From contig CAYZJH010000013.1 of NCBI GenBank assembly GCA_964478625.1, forward strand, positions 1 to 64,000: a stretch of DNA of 64,000 bases, given 5' to 3'. A model generated the notes under the pieces. That model was not told the origin of the DNA. It ran no database searches and worked only from the letters and a program-made list of their open reading frames with translations. This stretch comes from SKZT01 sp964478625 (lineage in GTDB: Bacteria; Desulfobacterota; Desulfobacteria; Desulfobacterales; SKZT01). The position numbers and the translations under genes are program-made. Below, piece after piece: positions 43,640-51,980 of this stretch. The number at the start of each line of letters is the position of its first letter. Position 1 is the stretch's first letter.

Positions 43640-46360
43640 ATGGGGCGTTGGAAAAAATTGTTTGTGGCTTTTTTAGCCCTGATTGCAATAGTAGCCATTG
43701 CTTTTGTCATACTAAACTTCATCTTTATTGATTTTTTTGTAGACTTTTACTGGTATAGCTCCATTGGATACTCAGGATTGTTTTTCCTTAAGCTTTTTTA
43801 CAAATACCTGGTCTTTATAGGGGTTACGCTGTTTTTTTTTCTGGTCATTTTTCTCAATTTCTGGATTGCCTCAAGATATCTCGGATGTACTCTTTCCGGG
43901 GTTTGCAGGCCGGAAGTCACCAAAACGGGAAAATTAATTCAGGCGTTTCGCACGGGTTCACTTAAAGTATACACCCCCCTTTCCCTCATTCTTGCAATTC
44001 CCCTTGCGATTCCTCTTTATGAACAATGGGAAGCGGCATTATTATATTTTTTCGGCTCCAACAGCGGAATAAAAGACCCGGTTTACGGCATCGATGTCAG
44101 CTATTACCTGTTTTCTCTTCCCATCTATAATCTTCTTCAGGGACGATTAATCATAACCCTTCTGCTTCTTTTCGTGTTCTTAACCATTCTGTATTACATA
44201 GAACGACGAATGCTGGCATCTGAAAATCAGCCGTTGTACAGAGCAGCAAAAATTCATCTTTCCGTGGTGATCTTTCTGGCATTTTGGGTTCAGGCCTGGG
44301 GATATATGCTCGAAAGGCATATGTTGCTGTATAATACCAATAACGAACCCTTATTTTTCGGACCCGGCTATACCGAAATGACCGTTTTACTCCCTTTGAT
44401 CTGGCTTTCAGCAATATTTTTTCTGGCCATGGCCATATCCCTCATTATTTTTGTCAATACCCGAAGGGGTATCTATCCGTTGGTTATTTTTACCCTGTTG
44501 TTTGTTCTCTCCCATGCCGGAAGAACATGGGACTTTTTACCGGAAAACGTTGAAAAATATGTCGTAAAACCCAACGAAATCGTTCGGCAATCCAAATACA
44601 TTCAAAATTCCGTCCTGTCTACGCTGGCGGCCTATAACCTGACCACTGTGGAAAAACGCGATTACGGACGGATGCAACACCTCCGAAGCCTGACCGATCC
44701 GGAACTCATCACCGATTTGGAAAATATCCCCCTCTGGGATAAGGAGTTGCTCATTGATGTTTTCCAGGAAGTTCAAGCCATTCGTCCATACTATCAATTC
44801 AGTGAGGTTGATGTCGGCCGATATACCGTGAAAAATGAATTGCATCAGGTGTATCTAGCTGCCCGGGAAATTAACCTGGATAAACTTCCTGAACCAGCTC
44901 AAAACTGGATCAACATGCATTTGAAATATACGCATGGCTACGGTGCCGTGGTAATTCCGGCCGCCCAAAAGGGCGAAGAACGAATGAAATGGTATATCCG
45001 CGATATGCCGCCCGTATCCGATTTCGGCTTTTCGGTCGTCATTAGTCAACCGGGCATTTATTATGGAACAGGATCCTACACGTATGCCATCGCCCCTAAC
45101 GACAGCGGAGAGCTTCACTATCCCGGCGAAGTGGATGAAGTCATAACCAACTACTCAGGCACCGGAGGAACCCCTATCGGCTCTTTGTTTAAAAAAGCAT
45201 TATTCGCCGTATATTTTAAAGACCGGAATATCTTTTTTACAACCAAAACCAATTCCGACAGCCGAATTCTTTTCAGAAGAAATATTCAGGAACGAATCAG
45301 AACCCTGACACCTTTTTTCAAACTCGACAAAGATCCTTACCTGGTCGTCACCAATGACATGTTGTATTGGTTTCAGGATGCCTATACCTTAAGCAAATGG
45401 TATCCCCAGGGATCGCCATACAGCGAGGAATTCAACTATATCAGAAATTCCATCAAAATTATTGTGGATGCATACAACGGCAATGTTACCTACTACCTGG
45501 CAGATACGAAAGATCCGATCGCCAAAGCTTACCAGCGGATGTACCCCGGTCTTATCAGGCCCATGGAAGAAATGCCTGAAAAGTTAAGAAAACAAGTGCG
45601 ATATCCAAGAGATCTCTTTGAAATCCAGATGAAAAAATATTCCAAATATCACCAGATCAACCCGGAAACATTCTACAAAGATGAGGATCGCTGGCAATTT
45701 GCAGAGTTTGAGCACAGAGACAGTATTATCCGGATGCGACCCTATTATCTGACTCTGGATCTTATCCAGCATAAACAACCTGAATTTGTTCTGGTCACCC
45801 CCATGCTCCCTGTCAACCGCGAAAATCTTCGTGCCCTGGCCCTTGTCGGATGCGATGGTGACAATTACGGACGGATCATCATATATTTGTTTCCCCGGGG
45901 ACGTCAGATTTACGGTCCCTCTCAGATCAACGCACTTATCGATCAGAATACCACGATTGCCGAACATATTACCTTGTGGGACCAGCTCGGTTCGGAGGTC
46001 AAACGGGGTAAAATGATTATTTTTCCCCTTGGCAAGCATATTTTGTATATTCAGCCCTTTTATCTGGAAGCTACGGGTCAACCAAGAATTCCAGAACTAA
46101 AACGGGTTATTGTCAGCGCCGAAGAAATTGTGATCATTGATGTCACCCTGGAAAAGGCCTTTGATCGCCTCAACAGAATACTGACCCAACGAGAAGCTGC
46201 GGGAATCACGACTCCCGCACCGGAAGAGATGACGGATCAAATGGATGAGATACCTCAACTGCCCACTGAACCGGACAATGACGGTAAGCCTTTTGATGAA
46301 CCCTCAAATTCCCTTGAGATACCACCTGATTCAATTTATCACAACGACGTAGGTGAGTAA
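43640..46360 (+). CDS. UPF0182 family large membrane protein
   Basis: A 906-aa protein of the UPF0182 family (COG1615). About seven transmembrane helices lie in the first 310 residues. A large extracytoplasmic domain follows with family motifs such as YVVKPNEI, RSLTDPEL and DDGKF-like C-terminal loops. The end is acidic and Pro-rich (about 860-906). The chosen start at 43640 follows AAGGAG by six bases; an upstream TTG at 43622 is ignored. The family is widespread in bacteria but has no assigned biochemical function; a role in the envelope is likely from topology. It has the strongest promoter in the window. Confidence 0.93.
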   Translation: MGRWKKLFVAFLALIAIVAIAFVILNFIFIDFFVDFYWYSSIGYSGLFFLKLFYKYLVFIGVTLFFFLVIFLNFWIASRYLGCTLSGVCRPEVTKTGKLIQAFRTGSLKVYTPLSLILAIPLAIPLYEQWEAALLYFFGSNSGIKDPVYGIDVSYYLFSLPIYNLLQGRLIITLLLLFVFLTILYYIERRMLASENQPLYRAAKIHLSVVIFLAFWVQAWGYMLERHMLLYNTNNEPLFFGPGYTEMTVLLPLIWLSAIFFLAMAISLIIFVNTRRGIYPLVIFTLLFVLSHAGRTWDFLPENVEKYVVKPNEIVRQSKYIQNSVLSTLAAYNLTTVEKRDYGRMQHLRSLTDPELITDLENIPLWDKELLIDVFQEVQAIRPYYQFSEVDVGRYTVKNELHQVYLAAREINLDKLPEPAQNWINMHLKYTHGYGAVVIPAAQKGEERMKWYIRDMPPVSDFGFSVVISQPGIYYGTGSYTYAIAPNDSGELHYPGEVDEVITNYSGTGGTPIGSLFKKALFAVYFKDRNIFFTTKTNSDSRILFRRNIQERIRTLTPFFKLDKDPYLVVTNDMLYWFQDAYTLSKWYPQGSPYSEEFNYIRNSIKIIVDAYNGNVTYYLADTKDPIAKAYQRMYPGLIRPMEEMPEKLRKQVRYPRDLFEIQMKKYSKYHQINPETFYKDEDRWQFAEFEHRDSIIRMRPYYLTLDLIQHKQPEFVLVTPMLPVNRENLRALALVGCDGDNYGRIIIYLFPRGRQIYGPSQINALIDQNTTIAEHITLWDQLGSEVKRGKMIIFPLGKHILYIQPFYLEATGQPRIPELKRVIVSAEEIVIIDVTLEKAFDRLNRILTQREAAGITTPAPEEMTDQMDEIPQLPTEPDNDGKPFDEPSNSLEIPPDSIYHNDVGE

Positions 46361-46473
46361 AAAATCATGATGCAACTTGAAATTTAAATAATGGTGGTTA
46401 ATTTCTCTTTCAAGTAAGTCATTTCTAATCTTACTAAATAAATCAAAATTTAGCATCAAAGGGAGGAATAGCC

Positions 46474-46896
46474 ATGAAAGACACGGAAAACCTTCATAAG
46501 AAAGTTCAGGAGCATTGTGATTGTTTTGCAACAACCGACTATTTGTCGGAAATGGCCAAAGTCAAAACAGATTCCGATAAAAATGAAGCCGCGTTAAAAT
46601 GGTTGGCTCTGGCAGCACTTCACGGAGTCAACGATGGTGCTGAAGAAGTCACTATTTATAAAGATAAAGATGGCAAAATTAAGGTAATTGCAGAATACAA
46701 GGATTCGGAACTCCCTTCACCCGGCAATGAAGTCGCTGAAAAGATTTTTGAGGCGGTCAGAAATATAACCCACATCGAAGATAAGGAAGGAAAAACCGAA
46801 TTGGCTCTGGGGATTCGAGACAGCAGCATCAGTTTGAAAGTTAAGGTTAAACAAAGTGGTGATGGAGATAAAATCACCTTTAAATTTCCGGAATAG
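46474..46896 (+). CDS. Hypothetical 140-aa protein
   Basis: A soluble protein preceded by a good SD (GGGAGGAATAGCC). The N-terminal half is helical (HKKVQEHCDCFATTDYL, then DKNEAALKWLALAALHGV). The C-terminal half is beta-rich with alternating hydrophobic and charged residues (GKIKVIAEYKD, SISLKVKVKQSGDGDKITFKF). Two cysteines lie at about 15 and 17. I do not recognise a family. It lies 113 bp after the UPF0182 gene and is closed by a clear terminator at 46929-46971. Confidence 0.65.
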   Translation: MKDTENLHKKVQEHCDCFATTDYLSEMAKVKTDSDKNEAALKWLALAALHGVNDGAEEVTIYKDKDGKIKVIAEYKDSELPSPGNEVAEKIFEAVRNITHIEDKEGKTELALGIRDSSISLKVKVKQSGDGDKITFKFPE

Positions 46897-46928
46897 TTTC
46901 CAAAATCATGTTTACTCTCCATCCGTTT

Positions 46929-46971
46929 AAGGGGCATCATCCTCATTGATAAGGCTGGGCCCCTTTTTTTT
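46929..46971 (+). terminator. Intrinsic terminator after the 140-aa gene
   Basis: AAGGGGC (46929-46935) and GCCCCTT (46959-46965) pair, and the second arm runs directly into a stretch of eight T on the plus strand. The loop is 23 nt and could contain a minor inner stem. It lies 33 bp after the stop. Confidence 0.7.
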
Positions 46972-47003
46972 AAAATCATTTTGAAATGAATTATGGAGCT
47001 TTC

Positions 47004-47498
47004 ATGAGAATTAAAAAATCGGATATTCGAAGGGCTGATACTTCGGATGCATCCATGCTGAATTTTCTCATCAGACAATGTTTTCTTGATGTCGCCCGAC
47101 GATTTGAAATCACACCGGAAAACTACCCGGAACATCCATCCAACACCACCGTGGAAATCATACAAAAAGACCTTTCCAGCGGGTTATCCTTTTTTATTAA
47201 AATCGATCACGGAATTCCTTCCGGATGTATCGGACTGAAAAAAGGCTCCGATGACGTTTGGGAGGTGGTTCGATTGGGAGTGCTGCCGGGAAGGCGCCGA
47301 AGAGGTTTTGGAAAAGAACTCCTGGATACGGCCATTATGGAAGCCGAAAAATCGGGAGCGAAACGAATTACCGCAACCATTTTTGTTCAGGACACTGAAC
47401 TGAAACAATGGTATAAAAAATTCGGATTCCTGGAGACCGGAACCCTGAATCCTAAAAATTACTGCCTTGAGCTTACCTTGATGGAGTTGCCTTTATAA
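47004..47498 (+). CDS. GNAT-family N-acetyltransferase
   Basis: A 164-aa acetyltransferase of the GCN5 fold. The acetyl-CoA-binding motif A is LGVLPGRRRRGFGKELLDTAI (R/Q-x-x-G-x-G/A pattern RRGFGK). The flanking strand VWEVVRLGVLP and the C-terminal YKKFGFLETG loop are typical. The ATG at 47004 follows TTATGGAGCTTTC and is preferred to 46986. The substrate is not predictable; no adjacent gene makes an obvious substrate. Confidence 0.85.
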   Translation: MRIKKSDIRRADTSDASMLNFLIRQCFLDVARRFEITPENYPEHPSNTTVEIIQKDLSSGLSFFIKIDHGIPSGCIGLKKGSDDVWEVVRLGVLPGRRRRGFGKELLDTAIMEAEKSGAKRITATIFVQDTELKQWYKKFGFLETGTLNPKNYCLELTLMELPL

Positions 47499-47802
47499 CT
47501 TCATTACCGTGAAGCCTCCATTGCATCTCTCCCACACAATCGGTTTCAACCCATGAGACCGGAGACAAAACCTTCATCCCCATTGAGTCTCCATAGCGTT
47601 TCTCCGAAATATTTTTCATTCAGCACCCCATCCGAAATTTTTTTTGAATTTTGATCACATTGATATTGTTTTTCTTTTTAAGATCCTTTAAATTATTAGG
47701 TTTATATCAACGGCGTTTGGTTTATTGATGGTTGAGTTTGCCAGGAACCCGGATAAGTTCGTCATGTCCGGGTTTTCGTATCTTGAAAAATAAGGAGAAA
47801 CC
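47499..47802 (+). other. 304-bp argS upstream region
   Basis: This gap holds an AT-rich 5' part with no chosen promoter, then a possible 21-aa leader ORF overlapped by a GC-rich hairpin with a T-rich tail, and the argS SD AAGGAG (47792-47797). No tRNA or other gene is visible. Confidence 0.5.
47728..47793 (+). promoter_or_regulatory. Possible argS leader peptide with overlapping terminator hairpin
   Basis: ATG 47728 opens a 21-codon frame (MVEFARNPDKF...) ending at TAA 47791-47793, 9 bp before the argS ATG. Its single arginine codon AGG (47743-47745) lies directly before the hairpin AACCCGGA (47746-47753) / TCCGGGTT (47767-47774), which ends in TTTT. A ribosome waiting at AGG would cover the hairpin's left arm and could let RNA polymerase through to argS when charged tRNA-Arg is scarce. 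No SD is visible before the ATG, which is the weak point. Confidence 0.35.
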
Positions 47803-49584
47803 ATGGACATCAGGGACCTTAAGGAAACAGTCTTAAAACGAATCGAACACGCTGCAGAAAAAACTTTCGGAACCGCCCCAAAAGATCTCAGCCTGGTTTA
47901 TCCACCCGGTGTCGACATGGGTGATTTTGCCTGCGGATGCTTTCCAATGGCAAAACAATATCGACAATCCCCCACGGATATTGCTCAAAAAATTGCAAAA
48001 GCCGTTGAACCCGATGAAATTATACAAAAAATTGACGCAACCGGCCCATACATCAATATCAAAATTTCCAGTGCGGTTTTATTCGGTCGAATATGCTCGG
48101 ATATTATTCTAAAGCAGGAAAAATTCTGTTCATTGAACCAGGGCCCCCAAAAACGGGTGATGGTTGAATACCTGTCTCCAAACACGAATAAACCCCTCCA
48201 CCTTGGCCATCTCAGAAACGGTGCTCTGGGCATGGCGGTTGCCAATCTGTTGACATCTGCCGGACACCATGTGGTCAAAGCCAACCTGATAAACAACCGC
48301 GGGGTTCATATCTGCAAAAGCATGCTGGCATGGCAACGGTGGGGAAATGGCACTACACCGGAAAGCGAAAACATAAAAGGAGATCATTTTGTCGGCAAAT
48401 GGTATGTGAAATTTGCCCAGGAGGCTGAAAAAGATCCGAGCCTTGAGTCTGAAGTTCAGAAAATGCTTCAGCAATGGGAATCCGGTGACCCTGAGACCAT
48501 AAAACTTTGGAAAATGATGAACGAGTGGGTCTATAAGGGTTTTTCGGAAACGTATGAAAAATTCGGCCTGGAGTTCGATGTGTTCTACTATGAATCCGAG
48601 ACCTACAAGCTCGGCAAGGATATTATTGTCCAGGGACTAGAAAAACAAATTTTCCACAAGGTATTAAGAGATGACGGGACCGGGGAAAATGTGGTGTTTC
48701 ATTTACCTGTAGAAAAGTTTGGCAGGGAAAAAAATGGAGAACCCAAAAAAATTACCGTTCTACGCGATGACGGCACCAGTTTATACATGACTCAGGATCT
48801 TGGCACAGCCGTTTTGAAAGCTGCCGAACATCATCTGGATCAATCCATATATGTGGTCGGCAGCGAACAGGTTCATCATTTTCAATGCCTCTTTGAAATC
48901 CTTAAAGCCCTTAACTATCCATGGTCTGACGGTTGTTACCACCTTTCTTACGGCATGGTTTATCTTCCCGAAGGAAAAATGAAATCCAGAGAAGGAAAAG
49001 TAGTCGATGCCGATGACCTGATCAGGGAAATTGAAAATCTGGCCGCCCAGGAAATTAGTCGAAGAAATGAAGAAAATCCTTTATCCGACACGGAACTGAA
49101 AATCCGCAGTGAGATTATAGGCCGGGCTGCAATCAAATTTTATCTTTTACGGGTCAGGGCGATGCAGGATATCCATTTTGATCCCCAGGAATCCATCTCG
49201 TTCGACGGATTCACAGGCCCTTACTGCCAGTATGCATATGCCAGAATTTCAGGCATTTTAAGAAATGCCGAAGATCTCGGTCTTACTGCCGAATATGGTG
49301 ACACAACCCATTTAGGAAACGAAGAAGAACTTCAATTAATCAGGCAGTTAATCCGGTTTCCTGAAGAGTTTGAAATTTCCGTAAAGGAACTGACCCCTTC
49401 CCGATTGGCAGTCCATGTATTTAATACCGCAAAAGCATTCAACCAGTTCTATAACAAACACCAGGTGATCCATGCGGACACCAAAGAATCGGCAAAAGGA
49501 CGTTTACTGCTGATCAAAGCCGCCGGAATTGCTTTGAAAACAGGTTTAAACCTTTTAGGAATCGACGTACTTGAAAGAATGTAA
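47803..49584 (+). CDS. argS: Arginyl-tRNA synthetase
   Basis: A 593-aa class Ia synthetase charging tRNA-Arg. The N-terminal Add-1 domain (about 1-110) is present. The HIGH motif is HLGH (133-136) in SPNTNKPLHLGHLRNG, and the KMSKS region reads KMKSREG (392-398). The C-terminal DALR anticodon-binding domain (about 470-593) ends in GLNLLGIDVLERM. The SD is AAGGAG. The decarboxylase gene starts 18 bp downstream with its own SD, so an enzyme that uses arginine for proteins and one that consumes free arginine are co-transcribed. Confidence 0.96.
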   Translation: MDIRDLKETVLKRIEHAAEKTFGTAPKDLSLVYPPGVDMGDFACGCFPMAKQYRQSPTDIAQKIAKAVEPDEIIQKIDATGPYINIKISSAVLFGRICSDIILKQEKFCSLNQGPQKRVMVEYLSPNTNKPLHLGHLRNGALGMAVANLLTSAGHHVVKANLINNRGVHICKSMLAWQRWGNGTTPESENIKGDHFVGKWYVKFAQEAEKDPSLESEVQKMLQQWESGDPETIKLWKMMNEWVYKGFSETYEKFGLEFDVFYYESETYKLGKDIIVQGLEKQIFHKVLRDDGTGENVVFHLPVEKFGREKNGEPKKITVLRDDGTSLYMTQDLGTAVLKAAEHHLDQSIYVVGSEQVHHFQCLFEILKALNYPWSDGCYHLSYGMVYLPEGKMKSREGKVVDADDLIREIENLAAQEISRRNEENPLSDTELKIRSEIIGRAAIKFYLLRVRAMQDIHFDPQESISFDGFTGPYCQYAYARISGILRNAEDLGLTAEYGDTTHLGNEEELQLIRQLIRFPEEFEISVKELTPSRLAVHVFNTAKAFNQFYNKHQVIHADTKESAKGRLLLIKAAGIALKTGLNLLGIDVLERM

Positions 49585-49602
49585 ACAGGAGAAATAAAAA
49601 CC

Positions 49603-50175
49603 ATGTATGTACCCAAATATCTTTTTTTCACCAAGGGTGTAGGCGTTCATAAAGAAAAAATGGCCTCACTCGAAATTGCCCTTCGGGATGCAGGCATCGC
49701 CCAGTTAAATATCATGGAAGTGTCCTCCATATTTCCCCCGAACTGTCGGATCATTGATGTCAAGGAAGGCTTATCCATGCTTTATCCCGGAGAAGTCACC
49801 CCATGCGTTCTGGCCAAGGCCCATTCAAACGAACCGGGACGACGCATTGTGGCCAGCATCGGTCTTGCGCTCCCCCGGGAGGATGGCAAATACGGCTTCC
49901 TCTCAGCACACCACGCCTATGGGGAAACCGAGGACGAAGGAGGAGAATATGCGGAAGATTTGGCCGCTACCATGCTGGCCAATACCTTGGGACTCGATTT
50001 TGACGTGGATAAGGACTATGATGAAAGAAAGGAAGTTTTCCGAATGTCCGGTAAAATCGTTGAAACCTGGCATACCACATTAGGTGCTCTCGGACCTGAT
50101 AACGGCCAATGGACTTCCGTTGTTGTTGCAGCGGTTTTCGTGGGAAGCCAAAAATTGCAGGAAAGTTCCTTCTGA
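49603..50175 (+). CDS. pdaD: Pyruvoyl-dependent arginine decarboxylase
   Basis: A 190-aa self-processing enzyme that turns arginine into agmatine. The proenzyme is cut between two serines; the site is VSSIFPP, giving a beta chain of 41 residues and an alpha chain starting with the pyruvoyl group made from S42. AHHAYGETEDEGGEYAEDLAATMLA (about 102-126) carries the conserved Glu residues of the active site, and FFTKGVG at the N-terminus is typical. Known from archaea and Chlamydia, and present in some anaerobic bacteria. It lies directly behind argS. Agmatine would feed polyamine synthesis, but no agmatinase gene is in the window. Confidence 0.93.
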   Translation: MYVPKYLFFTKGVGVHKEKMASLEIALRDAGIAQLNIMEVSSIFPPNCRIIDVKEGLSMLYPGEVTPCVLAKAHSNEPGRRIVASIGLALPREDGKYGFLSAHHAYGETEDEGGEYAEDLAATMLANTLGLDFDVDKDYDERKEVFRMSGKIVETWHTTLGALGPDNGQWTSVVVAAVFVGSQKLQESSF

Positions 50176-50235
50176 TTTAAGACAAAAACTGCGCATTGGA
50201 TCACATTAACCTTAAAAAAATGGAAGAGGGAGCAG

Positions 50236-50622
50236 ATGCAAACCAATAAAGTGGTTTTAAAATTCAAGGACCAAAGCCTGATGAAAGGCAATACAACCGA
50301 TTTTATGCCAAACAAAAAGAGCTTTCATCTGCACTGCTTAGACGGTGAAATCAAAGAAATTAATGTTGAAGATCTTAAAGCGATCTTTTTTGTGAAAGCC
50401 TTTGAAGGGAACAAAAATTATCATTATGTCTATGATGAAACAATACCGGGAGCAGGACGAAAAATAACGGTAAAATTTTCTGATGGTGAATCCATCATCG
50501 GATATACATTGGGATATTCCAAGGATCGCCCCGGATTTTATATGACTCCGGCGGACCGGAAAGGAAATAACGAAAGAATTTTCGTCGTAAGTTCGGCCAC
50601 TGAAAAGGTCGAGTTTAAATAA
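50236..50622 (+). CDS. Hypothetical 128-aa beta-rich protein
   Basis: A soluble protein, start supported by GGAAGAGGGAGCAG. Alternating hydrophobic strands (KVVLKFKDQSLMKGNT, SFHLHCLDGEIKEINVEDLKAIFFVK, RKITVKFSDGESIIGYTLGYS) suggest one or two small beta barrels. The pattern resembles PilZ-like or DUF6982-like domains found in Deltaproteobacteria, but I cannot confirm the family. It is 60 bp after pdaD and convergent with the MFS gene (11 bp between stops). It probably belongs to the argS transcript by position only. Confidence 0.6.
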   Translation: MQTNKVVLKFKDQSLMKGNTTDFMPNKKSFHLHCLDGEIKEINVEDLKAIFFVKAFEGNKNYHYVYDETIPGAGRKITVKFSDGESIIGYTLGYSKDRPGFYMTPADRKGNNERIFVVSSATEKVEFK

Positions 50623-50633
50623 TCAGTTACGGG

Positions 50634-51842
50634 TTAATGATCATTTTTTCTATCCAAAAAATGCGGGAGTACAGCGCCAGCAGTAATCATGCCACCGATA
50701 ATAATAACACCCGCACTAAAAGAACCCGTATCCCCGGTCATCCCGATAATCAGAGGCACCACCCCCCCACCGAAAAGAAAAGCCAGGGGAATGGTTAATG
50801 AGATTACCACATTCCGATAAACAGACGGACCGATAGAAGACAACACCGCAAAACCAGCCGGGAAATAACACGTAGCCAAAACAGCCTGAATGAACACAAG
50901 GGGCACCACCACGGCCGGTCCGTCTGAAATTCCCATCAAAATCGTACTCATGCCCGTTAACCCGAGGGTAACCATTATCGTAGGGCAGGGGCCGAATCGG
51001 TCGGAAGCCCACCCGCTGGCCAGCGCGGAAAACAACCCGAAAAAGCGGGATAAGGCGATGACAGTATTGGCAACGTTTCTGGATATCCCGACCTCGGAAA
51101 CCAGATAAAGCGGAAGCATGGTATAGATGCCTAAAGTGCTGCTGATGGCCAAGCCAAATAGAATGACCATGATCCAGAAATCCCGTCTGACGAACATCGC
51201 ACAAAATGCATCCATACCCGGAGGTTTTCCGGGGAAACGACCCCCCTTTGCATAAAAAAAAAAGAGGAACCCCATACCGATTGTGAAAATACCGATAAAA
51301 AAGGGGAGTGTCCTCCATGATAGATATAACAACATAATTTCCGCAAATAGAGGAGCGGCCACAAAACCGAGATTCGGTGCAATTTCATGAATCGAAATCG
51401 CCTTTCCCCATTGACTTGAATCCACCATATCCGTCAGTGTGGTAATTCCGGAGGGCAGATACAGGCCTGCGGCAAATCCGAGAAAAAAAACCGAACCACT
51501 CAGCCACCAAAACCCGCTGGAAACTGATACGGCACAAAGCGCCAAGCCGACTCCCAAGGCAGACACGATTATCGTATTGCGATGAAAAATACGGGCGGAA
51601 ATATATCCGGAACCGATCAAAGACAGAAAATACCCTGCGGACATAAACAGAAAGAGGGAACCTGATTGAGAGTGGCTGATGCCTAAAGATTCTTCAATCT
51701 CAGGCATCAGCGGCGAGATCAGCACACGAGCAACAAAGGTCAGAAAAAAGATGAGCGTGATAAACAAAATCGGTCCGATATTGGAGAGGGTATAGACCGA
51801 AGTTGTCGGATTATCTTTTCCCTTGTTTTTATTTTGAGGCAT
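50634..51842 (-). CDS. MFS transporter
   Basis: A 402-aa major facilitator with about 12 hydrophobic helices and a short polar N-terminus. The loop between helices 2 and 3 carries GYISARIFHRN in the position of the MFS signature, and helix 5/6 and helix 11 regions are rich in Gly and Pro (GGVVPLIIGMTGD). It resembles the sugar/nitrate-type MFS proteins of COG2271/2807 class more than drug exporters, but the substrate is not predictable. It stands alone between convergent and same-strand genes. Confidence 0.85.
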   Translation of the reverse strand: MPQNKNKGKDNPTTSVYTLSNIGPILFITLIFFLTFVARVLISPLMPEIEESLGISHSQSGSLFLFMSAGYFLSLIGSGYISARIFHRNTIIVSALGVGLALCAVSVSSGFWWLSGSVFFLGFAAGLYLPSGITTLTDMVDSSQWGKAISIHEIAPNLGFVAAPLFAEIMLLYLSWRTLPFFIGIFTIGMGFLFFFYAKGGRFPGKPPGMDAFCAMFVRRDFWIMVILFGLAISSTLGIYTMLPLYLVSEVGISRNVANTVIALSRFFGLFSALASGWASDRFGPCPTIMVTLGLTGMSTILMGISDGPAVVVPLVFIQAVLATCYFPAGFAVLSSIGPSVYRNVVISLTIPLAFLFGGGVVPLIIGMTGDTGSFSAGVIIIGGMITAGAVLPHFLDRKNDH

Positions 51843-51980
51843 TGAATAAAAATTTCAGAACCACAGCACTCTGCCGGCCCTGTCCATAGAGTTTTGGAAA
51901 GCGGATAGAGTCGATTACAACCTCTTGTAAAACTGCCGCAAAAGGGTGTTTAAATAAAAACGGCTTGCTTTTTCATTCGA

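Noticed and set aside
50716..51318. A 200-aa frame overlapping the MFS gene
   Set aside because: It is an alternative reading frame on the MFS strand with no family features.
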